DNA from: Ipomoea triloba
Taxonomy: Eukaryota > Streptophyta > Magnoliopsida > Solanales > Convolvulaceae
Reading direction: 5' to 3'
Assembly: GCF_003576645.1 (NCBI RefSeq)
Contig: NC_044922.1
Location: forward strand, 26,045,992 to 26,109,991
DNA: 64,000 nt
Notes under the pieces: generated by a model
Databases searched by the model: none
The model's input: only the letters and a program-made list of their open reading frames with translations
Told to the model about the DNA's origin: nothing
Position numbers and translations under genes: made by a program
Shown: positions 12,957 through 24,440 of the stretch, piece after piece
How the letters are laid out: every line of letters starts with the position of its first letter
Position numbering within the stretch: position 1 is the first letter of the stretch

Positions 12957-13340
12957 TTACATGGCAATTGCCAATTACAATTATTAGCATATATAATATA
13001 ATATGATTGACATTTATAATTTCTGTGTCTCATGAATATGAGTACATTTAGGTAAATATTACCAAAAATTGTAACAATCAAAAGCACATTCTTATCTCAT
13101 TAATATTATTCTATCCTAATAATTATCATAATTACTAATTACCTATTATAATAAATTATAATTAATATTATTCTATCATTAATATTATTATATAATAATA
13201 ATAATTAATATTATTAATATTTAATAATAATATTATTATTATTATTGTTATTATAATTATCATATTACTAAAATACCCCTACGTTTGGGCGGGAAAATTC
13301 TGGAGGAGGATAATGCTTTTATATATAGTATAGATATAGA

Positions 13341-13901
13341 TTTATATAATAATAGTTTTAAAAGATGAAAAATGTAGCATTTAAAACTTATATACTTTGT
13401 ATCTTTATCCTAATAAAAAAAAAAGTCATGGTAATATATGTAATTTTTATTAACTACTGAGTAACGTAGTCTTTTGAGTTTTGAACTAAATAAGTGTTAC
13501 TCCGTATTTATTAACATAAAAAAATATATAATTTTTAATGCTTTGGATTTTAGCAAATTGGCCCAATCTACAAATATAATTTGTTACTCCGTATTTACTA
13601 AATACTCATCTTAATGATTTAATTTGACCAAATTAAACCGTTAAACTTAGTCAAATTTACTCCAAAAATTATTGAATGCGTCATTTATCAAACACCATCC
13701 AAAACTGTTGAGTTCTGTCTAATTAAGTCTTGACAGAAGGTACACTACGGACATATGGATCAAATTTTGGGTAGATTAGGTAATCCTAACAAAATTGATC
13801 AGACTATTACTTGATAAACATAAGGATACAAATTAGATTCCTAATGGGAGCAGTATATTGACTTTCTTAGTTTGAGCCAGTTAGTTATGACAACGTACAA
13901 A
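13341..13901. other. AT-rich stretch, no gene seen
   Basis: No coding, RNA or mobile element signature can be supported between the Helitron 5' sites and the minisatellite. Confidence 0.6.
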
Positions 13902-14237
13902 TTTAGGTGTGTGGTTTTCCTTTTTTAAGGTGCATCGTTTTTGTGCTTAAGGTGCGTCAGTTGTTGAAACTTAAGGTACGTCGGCCTAAAGCTTTAGGTG
14001 CGTGATTTTCATTCTTAAGGTGCGTGATTTGTATGCTTAAGGTGCGTCAGTTGTTAAACTTAAGTTGCGCCATTTTAAAACTTTAGGTGTGTGGTTTGTG
14101 TTTTTTAAGGTGCTTTGTTTGTGTGCTTAAGGTACGCCATTTTAAAACTTTAGGTGCGTGATTTGTTTTTTTAAGGTGTTTTGTTTGTGTGCTTAAGGAG
14201 CGTAGTTTGCGTATTTAAGTTGCATCTGTTTGTGTTA
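13902..14237. repeat. 22-bp minisatellite, about 15 units, with higher-order order
   Basis: About fifteen units of 22-24 bp each begin TTAAGGTGCGT or the variant TTTAGGTGTGT. Unit types recur in order. Units 1-4 and 5-8 form a tetramer of about 90 bp (TTTAGGTG type, then ...GTGC type, then GTCAGTTGTTGAAAC type, then CC/GG...AAAGC type), and later sets are trimers. This implies amplification of a multimer rather than of single units. It does not encode a visible protein repeat. Confidence 0.9.
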
Positions 14238-15156
14238 ACCGCACAATTGCACAAGAAGTCATATTTGTACCTGATCCACTCCCTTCAGTTAGTAACCGCA
14301 CCCCGAAAGTTTCACTTCGGCAATTGCTTGATGGACAATTGAATTTTTGACCGAGAAAATCGTCAGGATCCATTAACAGGTTTGAGAATGTTTTAAATGA
14401 AGCAATAGAAATTAGAGAAAAAATTTTTCAAAAAAAAAAAAAATAGAGATAAAATAGCAATTAAATATAGATGAGATCAGACTTTACAGTCCTCAACCCA
14501 CCAAAAAAAAAATGATGAAAATATAAATCTACGTAATTTTTTTTAAGCGCTTGAAAAGTGCAATGCATCTTTACTATATAAAACTATAGATGTGACATAT
14601 TTTTGTAAATATTGTTGTAAGAAGATATTTAAAGAAATTGAAATAGAAGCAGGTTGGATGAAGTATTTATACAATATTTTATTTTTTAATTTTTTTTATA
14701 ACTACAATATAATCCTATCAGCTGACTTGTAATCTTCCTTTTGAAATGATAACAGTGATGTCATCAAACCACAATATAATTAAGTAGCAACTATGGACTT
14801 TTCATAAATCAAAATAATATATACAAACATATAGACATTTTTAATTTATAACAAATAAAATCATGATAGACTTTTATTTAAAATTCTTCTCAATTCTTAA
14901 TTTTATATTGTAAACTAAACGTGCAGTTGTGAAATTATGTAATGATTAGTGTTTCAGACAATCACGATCTTCTTAACGATAGGCTAGCTAGATCATTAGA
15001 TTGGTAGAAAGGATTTTGCCAAATATTTTTGCTGCCCCACCCCATCTATATTGTCAAAAAGTTAAAGCCTAAAAAACGATAATGGTGCAGTTCACATTAA
15101 ATATGTAAATTGTCTAATAATCTCACCTTACTTTAATCAATGTTATATGCCCTCTA
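14238..15156. other. AT-rich stretch, no gene seen
   Basis: Several A-runs and no supported gene. Confidence 0.6.
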
Positions 15157-15159
15157 TTA

Positions 15160-15379
15160 CAGGGCGTTTGCTTGAAGGGAAAGAATTAAGTGAAAAAATA
15201 ATTACAATCTCATGAGAAAAGAATAATGTGATAAGTGAGAATTTAAATTTCAGTGTTTGATTTGCAGGAATAAAATTACTAGGAATTTCAATATAATTCC
15301 AATGTTTGGTATACATGGGAATTGAGAATGAATAAGTAGTATAAAGTCTAAAATGTCATTGTTGTTGTTGTTGTTGTTG

Positions 15380-15423
<44 letters not shown>

Positions 15424-15870
15424 GACAAATTAATTCACAAATTGTTAGAGTTGTTGTATATAAAGAATGCAAATTTTGAAGAATTCAGCATATAAAGCAT
15501 TCAAAGGAACATGCATGAAAGTTGCGGTATATAAATAATGCATATAAAGAATGTAAATTTTGAATAGTTATTGAAAATGAAAATACACAAAGGAAAGTCG
15601 AATAATAATACACGCTATAATTTAAAAGGGAAGGTCATGCATCAATTTTAAGTTAAAATGGAGGGTAATTTTGTCTCACGATTATCTTCTTTTTTTTTTC
15701 CTTCATAAAATCCATGGAATTAAAATCCTAGGGGGGGCATGAAATTCTAATTCCATGAAAATGAGGGAATTGCAATTTCCTCCAACCAAACGAAGAAATT
15801 TAGTTGCATTTGGAATTAGATGAGAATTAAGTGTGAATGAAATTGTAATTCCCTCCAACCAAACGTTCTG
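15160..15870. mobile_element. PIF/Harbinger-like MITE, 711 bp, TTA target duplication
   Basis: The left end CAGGGCGTTTGCTTGAAGGG and the right end TCCCTCCAACCAAACGTTCTG are imperfect inverted repeats. The element is flanked by TTA on both sides (15157-15159 and 15871-15873), matching the TWA preference of PIF/Harbinger transposons. It has no transposase frame and carries a GTT/ATT microsatellite. An internal second copy of the terminus (CTCCAACCAAACG near 15780) suggests a nested or partly duplicated end. Confidence 0.7.
15358..15423. repeat. (GTT)n(ATT)n compound microsatellite
   Basis: About eight GTT units run directly into about thirteen ATT units, inside the MITE. Confidence 0.95.
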
Positions 15871-15873
15871 TTA

Positions 15874-18526
15874 GGGTTTGTTAATTCATATCATACTTTT
15901 TTAAAAAAAAATATGTGATACTAATATATCATCATATTTATAATCCACTCACTACTATTTTTTATATATTTACAATTCAAAATTGAGTCTTAACATAGGA
16001 GATCGAGAGTTCTCGTTATTTGAATCAAACAGAGTAAACTATAAATAAATGATATTATAAATAAAAACATTCAATTCCAAATTTATATTTTGTAAAAAAT
16101 AAAATAAAAAATGAAAGAGTTGATTTCCATTTCTGTTCATTAACTATTATGTTTTTCTATTTTTTTATTTTCACTTCAAAAATAATAAAATTTCGTACTT
16201 GACTTTTAAAATTTTCACTTTTAGTCCTAGTCACTTCCCGGGTTTGATTTTAAATTTGGTTCTAAAAAAATTGAAAGAGTCAAGTCTTTAAAGTTAAGAT
16301 TCAAATATGAAATTTACTCCCAATTGTCAATTTTAAGAAATTTAATTCTTTAATTGTTTTAAATGTTACAAATTCAAATCCTTCTACGCCACTAATTTAG
16401 TCTTTCAATTGTGAATACCAAAGTTACAAATGACCGGATTAACAACTTTTAAAGCAATTGGGGACTAAATTATATAACATACAATAATTGAATGATTAGA
16501 AGTATGATTTTCCCAATTATAAATTTAGCAACGACTTGCTATGAGTTTACTGTTAAGTTTATCATGCCTCTAATAGTTACAAATTCACCCAATAAAAACT
16601 TATTATGTGATGTGTCTCGATGAGTTGAAATGTTAAACCCATTATAAACTTGTTTAATTTGTTAAATTTAACAGAACATACATGTCAACTCGTTTATGTG
16701 GACCTATTAATGACTCATTAATAACTCCCTAATAATGACTCACTTACTATTTAATTCTTTTCTACTTGTTGATACATTATGAGCCTATTTAGTGCATTTT
16801 TCTGTTTTCTTTTCCACAATATTCTCATGTTTCTTTTTTCCAACCAAAAAATGATAGAAAAATGAAAAATGTGTTTATCGTTAACATCTATTTTTCATAT
16901 TAATTTTTTAAAATTTGATGGTTACTTTTTTAGTTTTAATTTGGATTATAAGAATATTATCCATGGATGACAATTGGTAAAATAATACTGACTACCTGAT
17001 CTTTTGAACCTTAATTGGATAAGTTTGGATAATTGATAGTCGAGTTTGAAACGAGTATGAGTAATAGTGAAGTTCTTGTGCCTGATACGTACTCAATTGT
17101 GTATGGTACGTCATACGTGCATTAAATATGTTTCAGGGTGATTTTGAATACTATTGGGTAGTGTCTAACGGGTTTAGACCAACAACAAATTAAAAATTAT
17201 GCAAGTAATCATGTTTTTCAATTTTCAAATTATAAATCTGGTCTTATAATTCTAATTGACTAAAAACCACAAGAAATTAAAATCATGCTAGGTTGCTCGT
17301 AGTTGATCACAAACTAAGAAGGCCAATAGCTATTTCCACTAGGAGTTGAATTTATAATTTTATAATTATCAAACCAGCAACCTAACTGACTTAGATGGGA
17401 TTGCTCAACAACAATAGGGAATCAAATTTTGTTAATATATATTAAACTTGATAATTAAAAGTTAAAAAAATTGTAATAGTTAAAAAAAGTTTTAATTCTT
17501 AAAAAAATATCCATCTCTTATCCCAGTGCCTAATCCCTAAAATGGAAAGATATATGTATTTTAGTCATATCAAATAATTAAATTAAATAAATAAATAAAA
17601 GAAATTATAATACCTCTCAAAATGATGTTCAGACATAAAAATCATATTTTACTCATTCAATCCAATTACTCTTTTTGAGATTGAACGAAATGGCAATGAA
17701 ATTATCCTCTTTTCTGTTAAACCGGCACAAAAGTCTTCCCCACCATACAACCTATGATTTTAAATTTAGAGTAGATTTTAATTATGGACATTGATAAATA
17801 CTTTAGGAAGATACGGTTTTAGGCAAATAGAAGTCTCAATACAACTGTGCAGTAAATAAGGCAATGAAATAATAAAATATCTTTATTTAAAATTGGAAGT
17901 AACATCTTCTAGGCAAGTAAGATAGGGTTGGGGTCTTTTCACATTGTAACTGATATTTTTTTTCTTTTTTTAAACAAAAAAAAAAGGAAAAATAAAATAT
18001 GTTTTGGATTAACATGAAGAGACATTCACCTCTTAGAGCGCATGCATCAATAAAGGACAGCATGCTATGGCACGATCTTAGACAAAGGATATGTTCCATT
18101 AATATAAACATAAAATTTACGGCAACTTATAATATTTTATTGAAAGAAATTTTTTGTGTAAAAAATTATTATTTAATATTCACTTCTTACCAAAACTTTT
18201 TTTATTTTAATTGATTTTGTGAATTGATAAACCAGATTGCGTGTAAATAAAGAAATTGATTAGACTGTTGATTAGTAATTACAATAATGATCGGTCGATT
18301 AACTATGCGCAATTTAGGATGATTTACATTCTTGTAGTTCTTTGCTAACTAGAGTCATACGTTCGTATAGCAGTTGCAAATTTTCCTCGTAACGTAAAAA
18401 TAAATTTACATAATCGTTAAGACGAAGTGTAGGTTAAGGAGTGAATTTTGTAAAAATGTAGTATTATTATTTTATTTGAAAATTATTTTTTTTCTTTCTA
18501 AATCTATTTTATGGAAAAGGGTCAAA
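15874..18526. other. AT-rich intergenic stretch, no gene seen
   Basis: Small open frames exist on both strands around 17887-18214, but none has a recognisable motif or splice support. No RNA gene or clear transposon end is visible. Confidence 0.55.
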
Positions 18527-18850
18527 TAAGCCCTTAAACTTTACATAAGAAGTCAATTAAGCCCTTAAACTTTTAAAGTTTGCAATTAAACTTACAAACA
18601 TGTTATTTTAAAGCAATGAAACCCACAAATTTGTTGGTGTCATGTAATTGCAAGTTAGCTGGGTTTTAGCCAACTCCGGCAAACGTCCGACCAAATCTCG
18701 ACAATCCATGTCAAATACCAGCGACCAGTGATCGTTAAATGGTCGTTGATCGCGTTTGGAGAAGGCAACTTGGTTGCCTTCTCCAAATGTGACCGAATTG
18801 TCTCTTGGTAACCTTACTTTTACCAGTAATGCTTTAACTTGGATTACTCT
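18527..18850. mobile_element. Truncated MULE-like terminus with a strong hairpin
   Basis: GGTCAAATAAGCCCTTAAAC resembles the arm of the complete long-arm foldback element at 62143-62635, but no right arm follows. The internal part is GC-richer and holds a perfect hairpin at 18755-18787: a 15-bp stem (TTTGGAGAAGGCAAC) with a TTG loop. This looks like an element remnant. An alternative reading is a small-RNA-producing foldback. Confidence 0.4.
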
Positions 18851-19289
18851 TGTATCCTTGCTTGTAAACAATATTGATCAATAATACAATTCTCTTTAGA
18901 AATTCTTGTTACCATACTTTTATTAATCTTGCTCTAATAAAGATTATCTTTCCTTTTATGTACTTTGTAAACACTATTGATCAATAATAAAATTCTCCCT
19001 AACAATTTTTGTTCTCATCCTTTCAAAAATATTTGTGTGTTCATTGGCTAGTCAACTATGATGAGTGTTTTTTTCTTAAATTAATGAATAGATTAATTTT
19101 TTAAATATAGGATGAAGTGGGTTAATTTAGAATAATTAATGAATAAAAGAGTTTTAATTGTTCTATTACAAAATCAACATTGTGAAATAAATTAGAAAAT
19201 ATAACATTATTTTAAAAATAAAATTAGAGTTGAATTAAGTACTGTACAAAACAAAGTTCAAAATGGTAGATTTAAAAATTGGAGAAATT
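18851..19289. other. AT-rich stretch, no gene seen
   Basis: It contains two related segments with ATTGATCAATAATA and an AATTCTC neighbour (near 18870 and 18978), suggesting a small local duplication. No gene is seen. Confidence 0.5.
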
Positions 19290-19600
19290 AAGAGAAGAGG
19301 ATAAAGTGGGACAGCGGGACCCAGTTTTATCTAGGCACGTGGCTCCCCTTCTGCGGGGCCCACAGTCACCTCTTTGTGGATAACTATCTAATCCAACAGC
19401 AAAATCCACGGTACGCCGTATTTTCAAACCAACGAGGAAAATATTATTATTAAACCAAAAAAAAAAAAAAAAAAAAGAGTCACGAGTCCCAGTCAATCTT
19501 GGCCATCAAAACCACCTACCCCACTCCCCCCCCGCTCTCCCGCCACCCCAACCTAACGATGACGCCCCCTTCCATACGTACTTCAAAGTCGGTCCTCTCT
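19290..19600. promoter_or_regulatory. GC-rich island upstream of TPS with G-box and TCP-like site
   Basis: This is one of the few GC-rich blocks in the intergenic DNA. It holds a perfect G-box CACGTG at 19336-19341 and GGGGCCCAC at 19355-19363, a match to the plant TCP/site II consensus. It lies 1.2-1.5 kb before the TPS start codon. It could be a distal promoter element or the edge of an unrecognised transcript. No open frame is convincing. Confidence 0.35.
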
Positions 19601-20477
19601 CTCTCTTTTGGTTCTTATCCTCTCTAATTATTTATTTTTGTTCAATATTATTGTAATATATTTGTTTAAATTTAGATTTACTTAAAAACTCGTCGCCCGT
19701 TATCTGAAAGTATTATTATCTTAATTTATAAAAAATCACAAGGAATAATAAATCTGCTCAAATCAAGAAAGTTAATATTTTGCTTAAACTTTGTTATTGA
19801 TTATTTTTACTTATTGGACAAACTTTATATATGGTTAAGATATAGTGTCATTTAATATATTTCCTTATAAGACAATATAACCAAAATATTTTCTTTTTTC
19901 ATATCTGTCATTATTTTGACTTTATATAATTAACCCACTTTTAGTAGCTAAATATTTATTAAAAAATTTAGCCTATTTAGTAGTTACTTAATTTATTCTA
20001 TTAATTACTAATTATATTTTAATGAAAATTTGCATGGTACAACTCTCTATATTATTTGAGTTGCATAGAGTATTGTCTGCATTTGCTACAAAATAAATTT
20101 GTGTCGATTGTGGTTTAGAAAAGTCTATATTTTAATTTACGAAACAAATTTTGCAGCCATTAATTATTAGACAAATTGTCTGATTAACTTATTTTAAGTT
20201 ATTTAAAAGTGTGTCTGTGTATATATATAGAAACTAACCCTATATATATATATTATTTATAAAAAATACTATTTCTACTCCCAAATTCGATTTCTAACTA
20301 TTACTTCCTCTCACAAAATGTTGATATTGACATTTTCTTTGAGAGCCACGGAATGAAGACAATTAATTATTCATTGTCACATCAGGGGTAGAATTAGGGA
20401 GTAGATGTAGTCGAACCATTTTGTATTAATCAATGGAGTAATTATAATTTATAAATAATAAATAAATGCAATTAAAT

Positions 20478-20764
20478 GATAAGAGGAGATATGCGGTGAT
20501 CTTCTTTTATACTTTTCCATATATATAATTGTGAGTCTTCTGCGTTATCCTTGTAGGCTTTGTACTCGAAATTGCTATATAGCCTCCGGCATAGGTCCAA
20601 ACTTTACATGTTACCTATTCCATGAACCTTCTATGTATTTCCTCCTCTGTTTCCTCTTCTCATCTTCTTCTTCTTCAACAATTCTCCGACCCAGAACAAT
20701 ATAAACACACTATATACCCATACACGCACTGAAATCTTGAATCTCCTTTTTTTTTTGGGTGATA
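20478..20764 (+). promoter_or_regulatory. Probable TPS core promoter and 5' leader
   Basis: GATAAG at 20478-20483 matches an I-box, and TATATATAA at 20520-20528 is the best TATA candidate, placing transcription start near 20550. A pyrimidine-rich CTCCTCTG...CTTCTTCTTC tract at about 20640-20685 is typical of plant leaders. The inferred leader is about 210 nt and contains small upstream ORFs. The start site is inferred. Confidence 0.45.
20608..20732 (+). promoter_or_regulatory. Three small upstream ORFs in the TPS leader
   Basis: ATGs at 20608 (5 codons, stop 20623), 20622 (36 codons, stop 20730) and 20633 (23 codons, stop 20702) all precede the main ATG at 20765 and stop before it. The first two overlap by four bases (ATGA), in different frames. 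If they lie in the mRNA they would reduce main-frame translation. Whether they are in the transcript depends on the true start site. Confidence 0.4.
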
Positions 20765-23545
20765 ATGTTGTCGCGGTCTTGTTTCAATCTGTTGAATCTT
20801 GAGGACTACAATGGAGGCGATCGAGCTAGGCTGCCGAAAGTGGTGACTGTTCCGGGAATAATCTCCGATTTTTCCGGATCGTCGGACGAGGAAGAGGGGA
20901 GGGTTGGGGAGAATAATGGGAAGGCGAGGAGGATAATTGTGGCGAATTATTTGCCAGTGAAGGGTTTCAGGGACGAGGAGACTCAGAATTGGGGGTTTGA
21001 GTGGGATAAGTATGCCCTAGACGCTTTGATTTTGCAGATGAGAGATGGGTTGCCGGCGGATGTGGAGGTTATCTACGTGGGAAGTCTCCGGGGGGTGGAG
21101 GTGGAGATTGATCCGGGGGAGCAAGAGGAAGTGGCGCAATTGCTTCTTGAGAAGTTTAGGTGTGTACCCACTTTCTTGTCTTTGGATTTGAGGAACAAGT
21201 ATTATCATGGGTTTTGCAAGCATTATTTGTGGCCTTTGTTTCATTACTTGTTGCCTTTGACACCTAGTCATGGTGTGAGGTTTGATAGGGCCATGTGGCA
21301 GGCCTATGTGGCAGCAAACAAGGTTTTTGCTGATAAGGTCATGGAGGTGATCAATCCTGATGAGGATTATGTCTGGATTCAAGACTATCACCTTATGGTC
21401 ATGCCCACAATTTTAAGGAAAAGGTACCCTAGGATCAAGCTTGGGTTTTTCTTGCACAATACTTTCCCTTCCTCTGAGATTTATAGGACATTGCCTGTTA
21501 GGGAGGAGATTTTGAAGGCCCTTTTGAATTGTGACCTTATTGGCTTCCAAACATTTGATTATGCTAGGCATTTCTTGGCTTGTTGTAGTAGGATGTTAGG
21601 GTTGGATTATCAGTCCAAGAGGGGTTATATTGGGATTGACTATTTTGGGAGGACTGTGAGTATTAAGATCCAGCCTGTGGGTATTCATATGAGGCAGCTT
21701 AACTCTGTTATGTCACAAGAAGAAACTGCCAAGAAGGCTAATGAGTTGAAGGAGAAGTATGGGGGAAAAGTTGTGATGTTGGGGATTGATGATATGGATG
21801 TGTTTAAGGGCATAAGTTTGAAGTTTTTGGCAATGGGGGAGCTTCTTGAAATGAACCCTAGTTTAAGAGGGAAAGTTGTGTTGATTCAGATTATGAACCC
21901 TCCTAGGAGTAGAGGGAGTGATATCCAAGAGGTTCAGAATGAAATCAATAAGACTGCTAGGGAGGTTAATAGGAAGTATAGTAGTCCCGGGTATGAGCCG
22001 ATTGTTTGTATTGATGGCCCGGTTTCTACCCAGGAGAAGATTGCACATTACGCGATATCTGAGTGTGTTGTTGTTAATGCCGTTCGGGATGGTTTGAATT
22101 TGGTGCCTTACGAGTACACGGTTTGTAGGCAGGGCAGCCCTGATTTGGATAAGGCCTTAGGGAATGAGGGGTTAGGGATTGCGAGAAAGAGTGTTATTAT
22201 TGTCTCGGAATTCATTGGATGCTCTCCATCTCTCAGTGGTGCAATCCGGGTTAATCCCTGGAACATCGAGAGTGTAGCCGAAGCAATGAATTTGGCTGTT
22301 GAGATGCCCGACTCGGAGAAAGAAATGCGCCATGAGAAGCATTACAAATACGTTTCTTCTCATGATGTTGCGTATTGGGCGAGGAGTTTCGATCAGGACC
22401 TTCAGAGAGCGTGCGCTGATCATTTTCAGAAGAGGTGCTGGGGGATTGGTTTGGGCTTCGGATTTCGGGTTGTTGCCTTGGGGCCTAATTTCAGGAAGCT
22501 TTCAGTGGAACACATCGTCTCCGCTTACAACAGGACAAATAGCAGGCTTATCCTTCTCGACTATGATGGTACTATGATGCCACAGGACAAAGTGGACAAG
22601 ACTCCCAGTGAAGAAGTAATTTCGGTGCTGAATTGTTTGTGCAGTGATCCCAAGAATGTCGTATTCATCGTGAGCGGCCGAGGAAGAGATTCGTTGGCCA
22701 AGTGGTTCTCCCCTTGCCCTAATCTCGGTCTCTCTGCAGAACATGGCTACTTTACTCGGTAACATCTCGTGCTTGTGCAATTAGTTTATCAATGATTCGA
22801 TTCTTGCTGTTTTTGGTTCTTTGTGTTTTATTTTTGTTTATGGCTTTCCTTATTATAATAGATGGACAAAGGATTCCGAGTGGGAATCCCGGGCAGTAGC
22901 AGCTGATCTAAACTGGAAAAGCGTGGTATTGCCCGTGATGGAACATTACACCGAGGCCACAGACGGGTCGTCTATAGAACAGAAGGAAACCGCCATAGTG
23001 TGGCACCATCAGGAAGCCGACCCGGACTTTGGAACATGGCAAGCAAAAGAGCTTCTCGACCACTTAGAAAACGTGCTTGCTAACGAGCCCGTGGTGGTTA
23101 AGAGAGGCCAGCACATTGTCGAAGTGAAACCGCAGGTACGACCATACACTATAACGCATTGTCACCCGTCAATCTGCACACGATAACCGAATTTTCTCAT
23201 CGTTTTTGTCAATCGCAGGACATAAGCAAAGGCCTAGTCGTTAAGAGCATCATGGCGACAATGCAAGCCAAAGGGAAGCCATCTGATTTCGTGTTATGCA
23301 TAGGCGACGACAGATCAGACGAGGACATGTTCGAGAGCATTGCAAGCTCCGTGGCCAACCATTCCTTGCCTGAGATGGCCGAGGTGTTTGCTTGCACCGT
23401 TGGCCAGAAGCCGAGCATGGCTAAGTACTATCTCGACGACACAGTCGAAGTCCTGAAAATGCTCCACGGCCTCTCAGCGGCCGCAACCTCGCAGCCATCC
23501 CCCAAGCCTTCGCCCCGGGAAGTCTCGTTTGAAGGGTCTCTTTGA
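20765..23545 (+). CDS. TPS11-like: Class II trehalose-6-phosphate synthase/phosphatase-like protein, TPS11 type
   Basis: Three exons (20765-22758, 22862-23135, 23219-23545) join in frame into 864 codons, with GT-AG introns of 103 and 83 bp; about 860 residues is usual for class II TPS. An N-terminal GT20 glycosyltransferase-like domain (about 55-545) precedes a HAD-type trehalose-phosphatase domain (about 595-840). The TPP motifs are complete: DYDGT (599-603), FIVSGRG (about 637) and CIGDDRSDEDMF (783-794). In the synthase domain, DDMDVFKG aligns with the UDP-glucose-binding ERLDYTKG of bacterial OtsA: the Lys is kept (K348) but the Arg is Asp (D343). HSPFP is HNTFP and FHTFDYARHF is FQTFDYARHF. 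This fits the class II group, thought to regulate rather than make trehalose-6-phosphate. Whole-length likeness is closest to TPS11, as in AKELLDHLENVLANEPVVVK. Exon 3 starts DISKG where relatives have GVSKG. ATG 20765 is the first in frame. The catalytic state is inferred. Confidence 0.95.
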
Positions 23546-23850
23546 CATTGAAGAACTACTGCAGGCATCATCATCAGTTGATAGCTAAAATACAACATTG
23601 TACAGGAAAAGAAACAACAGAAATTTACAGGTCCTTATTATATACTTAAATCCCAGTCTAGTCCAAAATCTCATCTTTACAGACTTATTATAGGGGTTGC
23701 ACATATAGCTCCTTTAGCTTCATGATCTATAGTGCTTTACTAGATGCCTTTAGCAGTTTACTCACTATAGGGTTGGTTAAAGATATACTTACATTACATT
23801 TTTGGTTCTTCTTTTAATTAATAATAAATGGTTCTTTCATTCCTTATTTC
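23546..23850 (+). terminator. TPS 3' untranslated region and poly(A) signal candidate
   Basis: Non-coding sequence follows the TGA at 23543-23545. A canonical AATAAA lies at 23823-23828, and AT-rich sequence upstream could also serve. The cleavage site is unknown. Confidence 0.4.
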
Positions 23851-23999
23851 AATTCCTACTGCTTTCCTTCTATGATAATTGCATTTTTCACATACTATAT
23901 TTACTCCTCAACTATTAGAAAGTGTCACTTATAGTCTTTTTAACACTAACATTTCAAAAATAGCGTGTAAAAGTGATTTTTCTTTGGAGGACAAGGAAA

Positions 24000-24440
24000 A
24001 TTTAAGGTCATTATTATACTGGGTAAATCTCACATTGTGATCTACAAGAATCTGTCCTTCAAAATTTAAGGTCACTATACTGGGTAAATCTCACATTGTG
24101 ACCCTAGCTGACAAAGAACTACAAGAAGTAGACATGCACTACAAGAAAATTTGCGAATCGCGGTAGAAAATCGTGAAGGATATTAATCCGTCGTAATATA
24201 GCGTTGGATATTGCGACAAAATAGCTTCCGTTGCGAATCCAGCTTATATCCTCATTATTTGAGGATGTGTACTGGGTAAATCTCGTTTTGTGATATTAGC
24301 CGACAAAGAACTACAAGAAAGTAAATTAGCTTAGGTGAAGTGATTCTTGTGAGCTTAGTCGGCAAAGAACTACAAGAAAGTAAATCAGCTTAGGTGAAGT
24401 TGTAAATCAGCTTAGGTGAAGTGATATTTGTAACTATGGA
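24000..24440. repeat. Local repeats with a CACTA transposon terminus
   Basis: The phrase TACTGGGTAAATCTC occurs three times. GACAAAGAACTACAAGAA or its GGCAAAGAAC variant also occurs three times, and AGCTTAGGTGAAGT three times. Between them, at 24137, starts CACTACAAGAAAATTTGCG, the textbook terminus of plant CACTA (En/Spm) elements. About 100 bp of its GC-richer subterminal sequence remain, with no partner end. Confidence 0.55.

Larger units (their letters stand above)
6958..13334 (-). mobile_element. Candidate non-autonomous Helitron block (nested)
   Basis: On the minus strand the left edge reads as a Helitron 3' end: a short hairpin (CCGTGC/GCACGG at 6972-6986), about 9 bases, then CTAG followed by T. 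On the right, two minus-strand sites read A|TCTATACT..., the usual plant Helitron 5' start. One is at about 12731 and one at about 13334, the latter continuing into ACTATATATAAAAGC. A second, degenerate hairpin (CTCGTGCGATGCAC) sits near 7145, so two elements may be nested or arranged end to end. The block is interrupted by a solo LTR at 7468-10030 and contains no Rep/helicase ORF. The pairing of ends is inferred. Confidence 0.4.

Noticed and set aside
21017..22780. Several minus-strand open frames of 61-124 codons across TPS exon 1, and a + frame at 22299-22577
   Set aside because: They are shadows of the long TPS reading frame in GC-richer coding DNA, with no independent motif.
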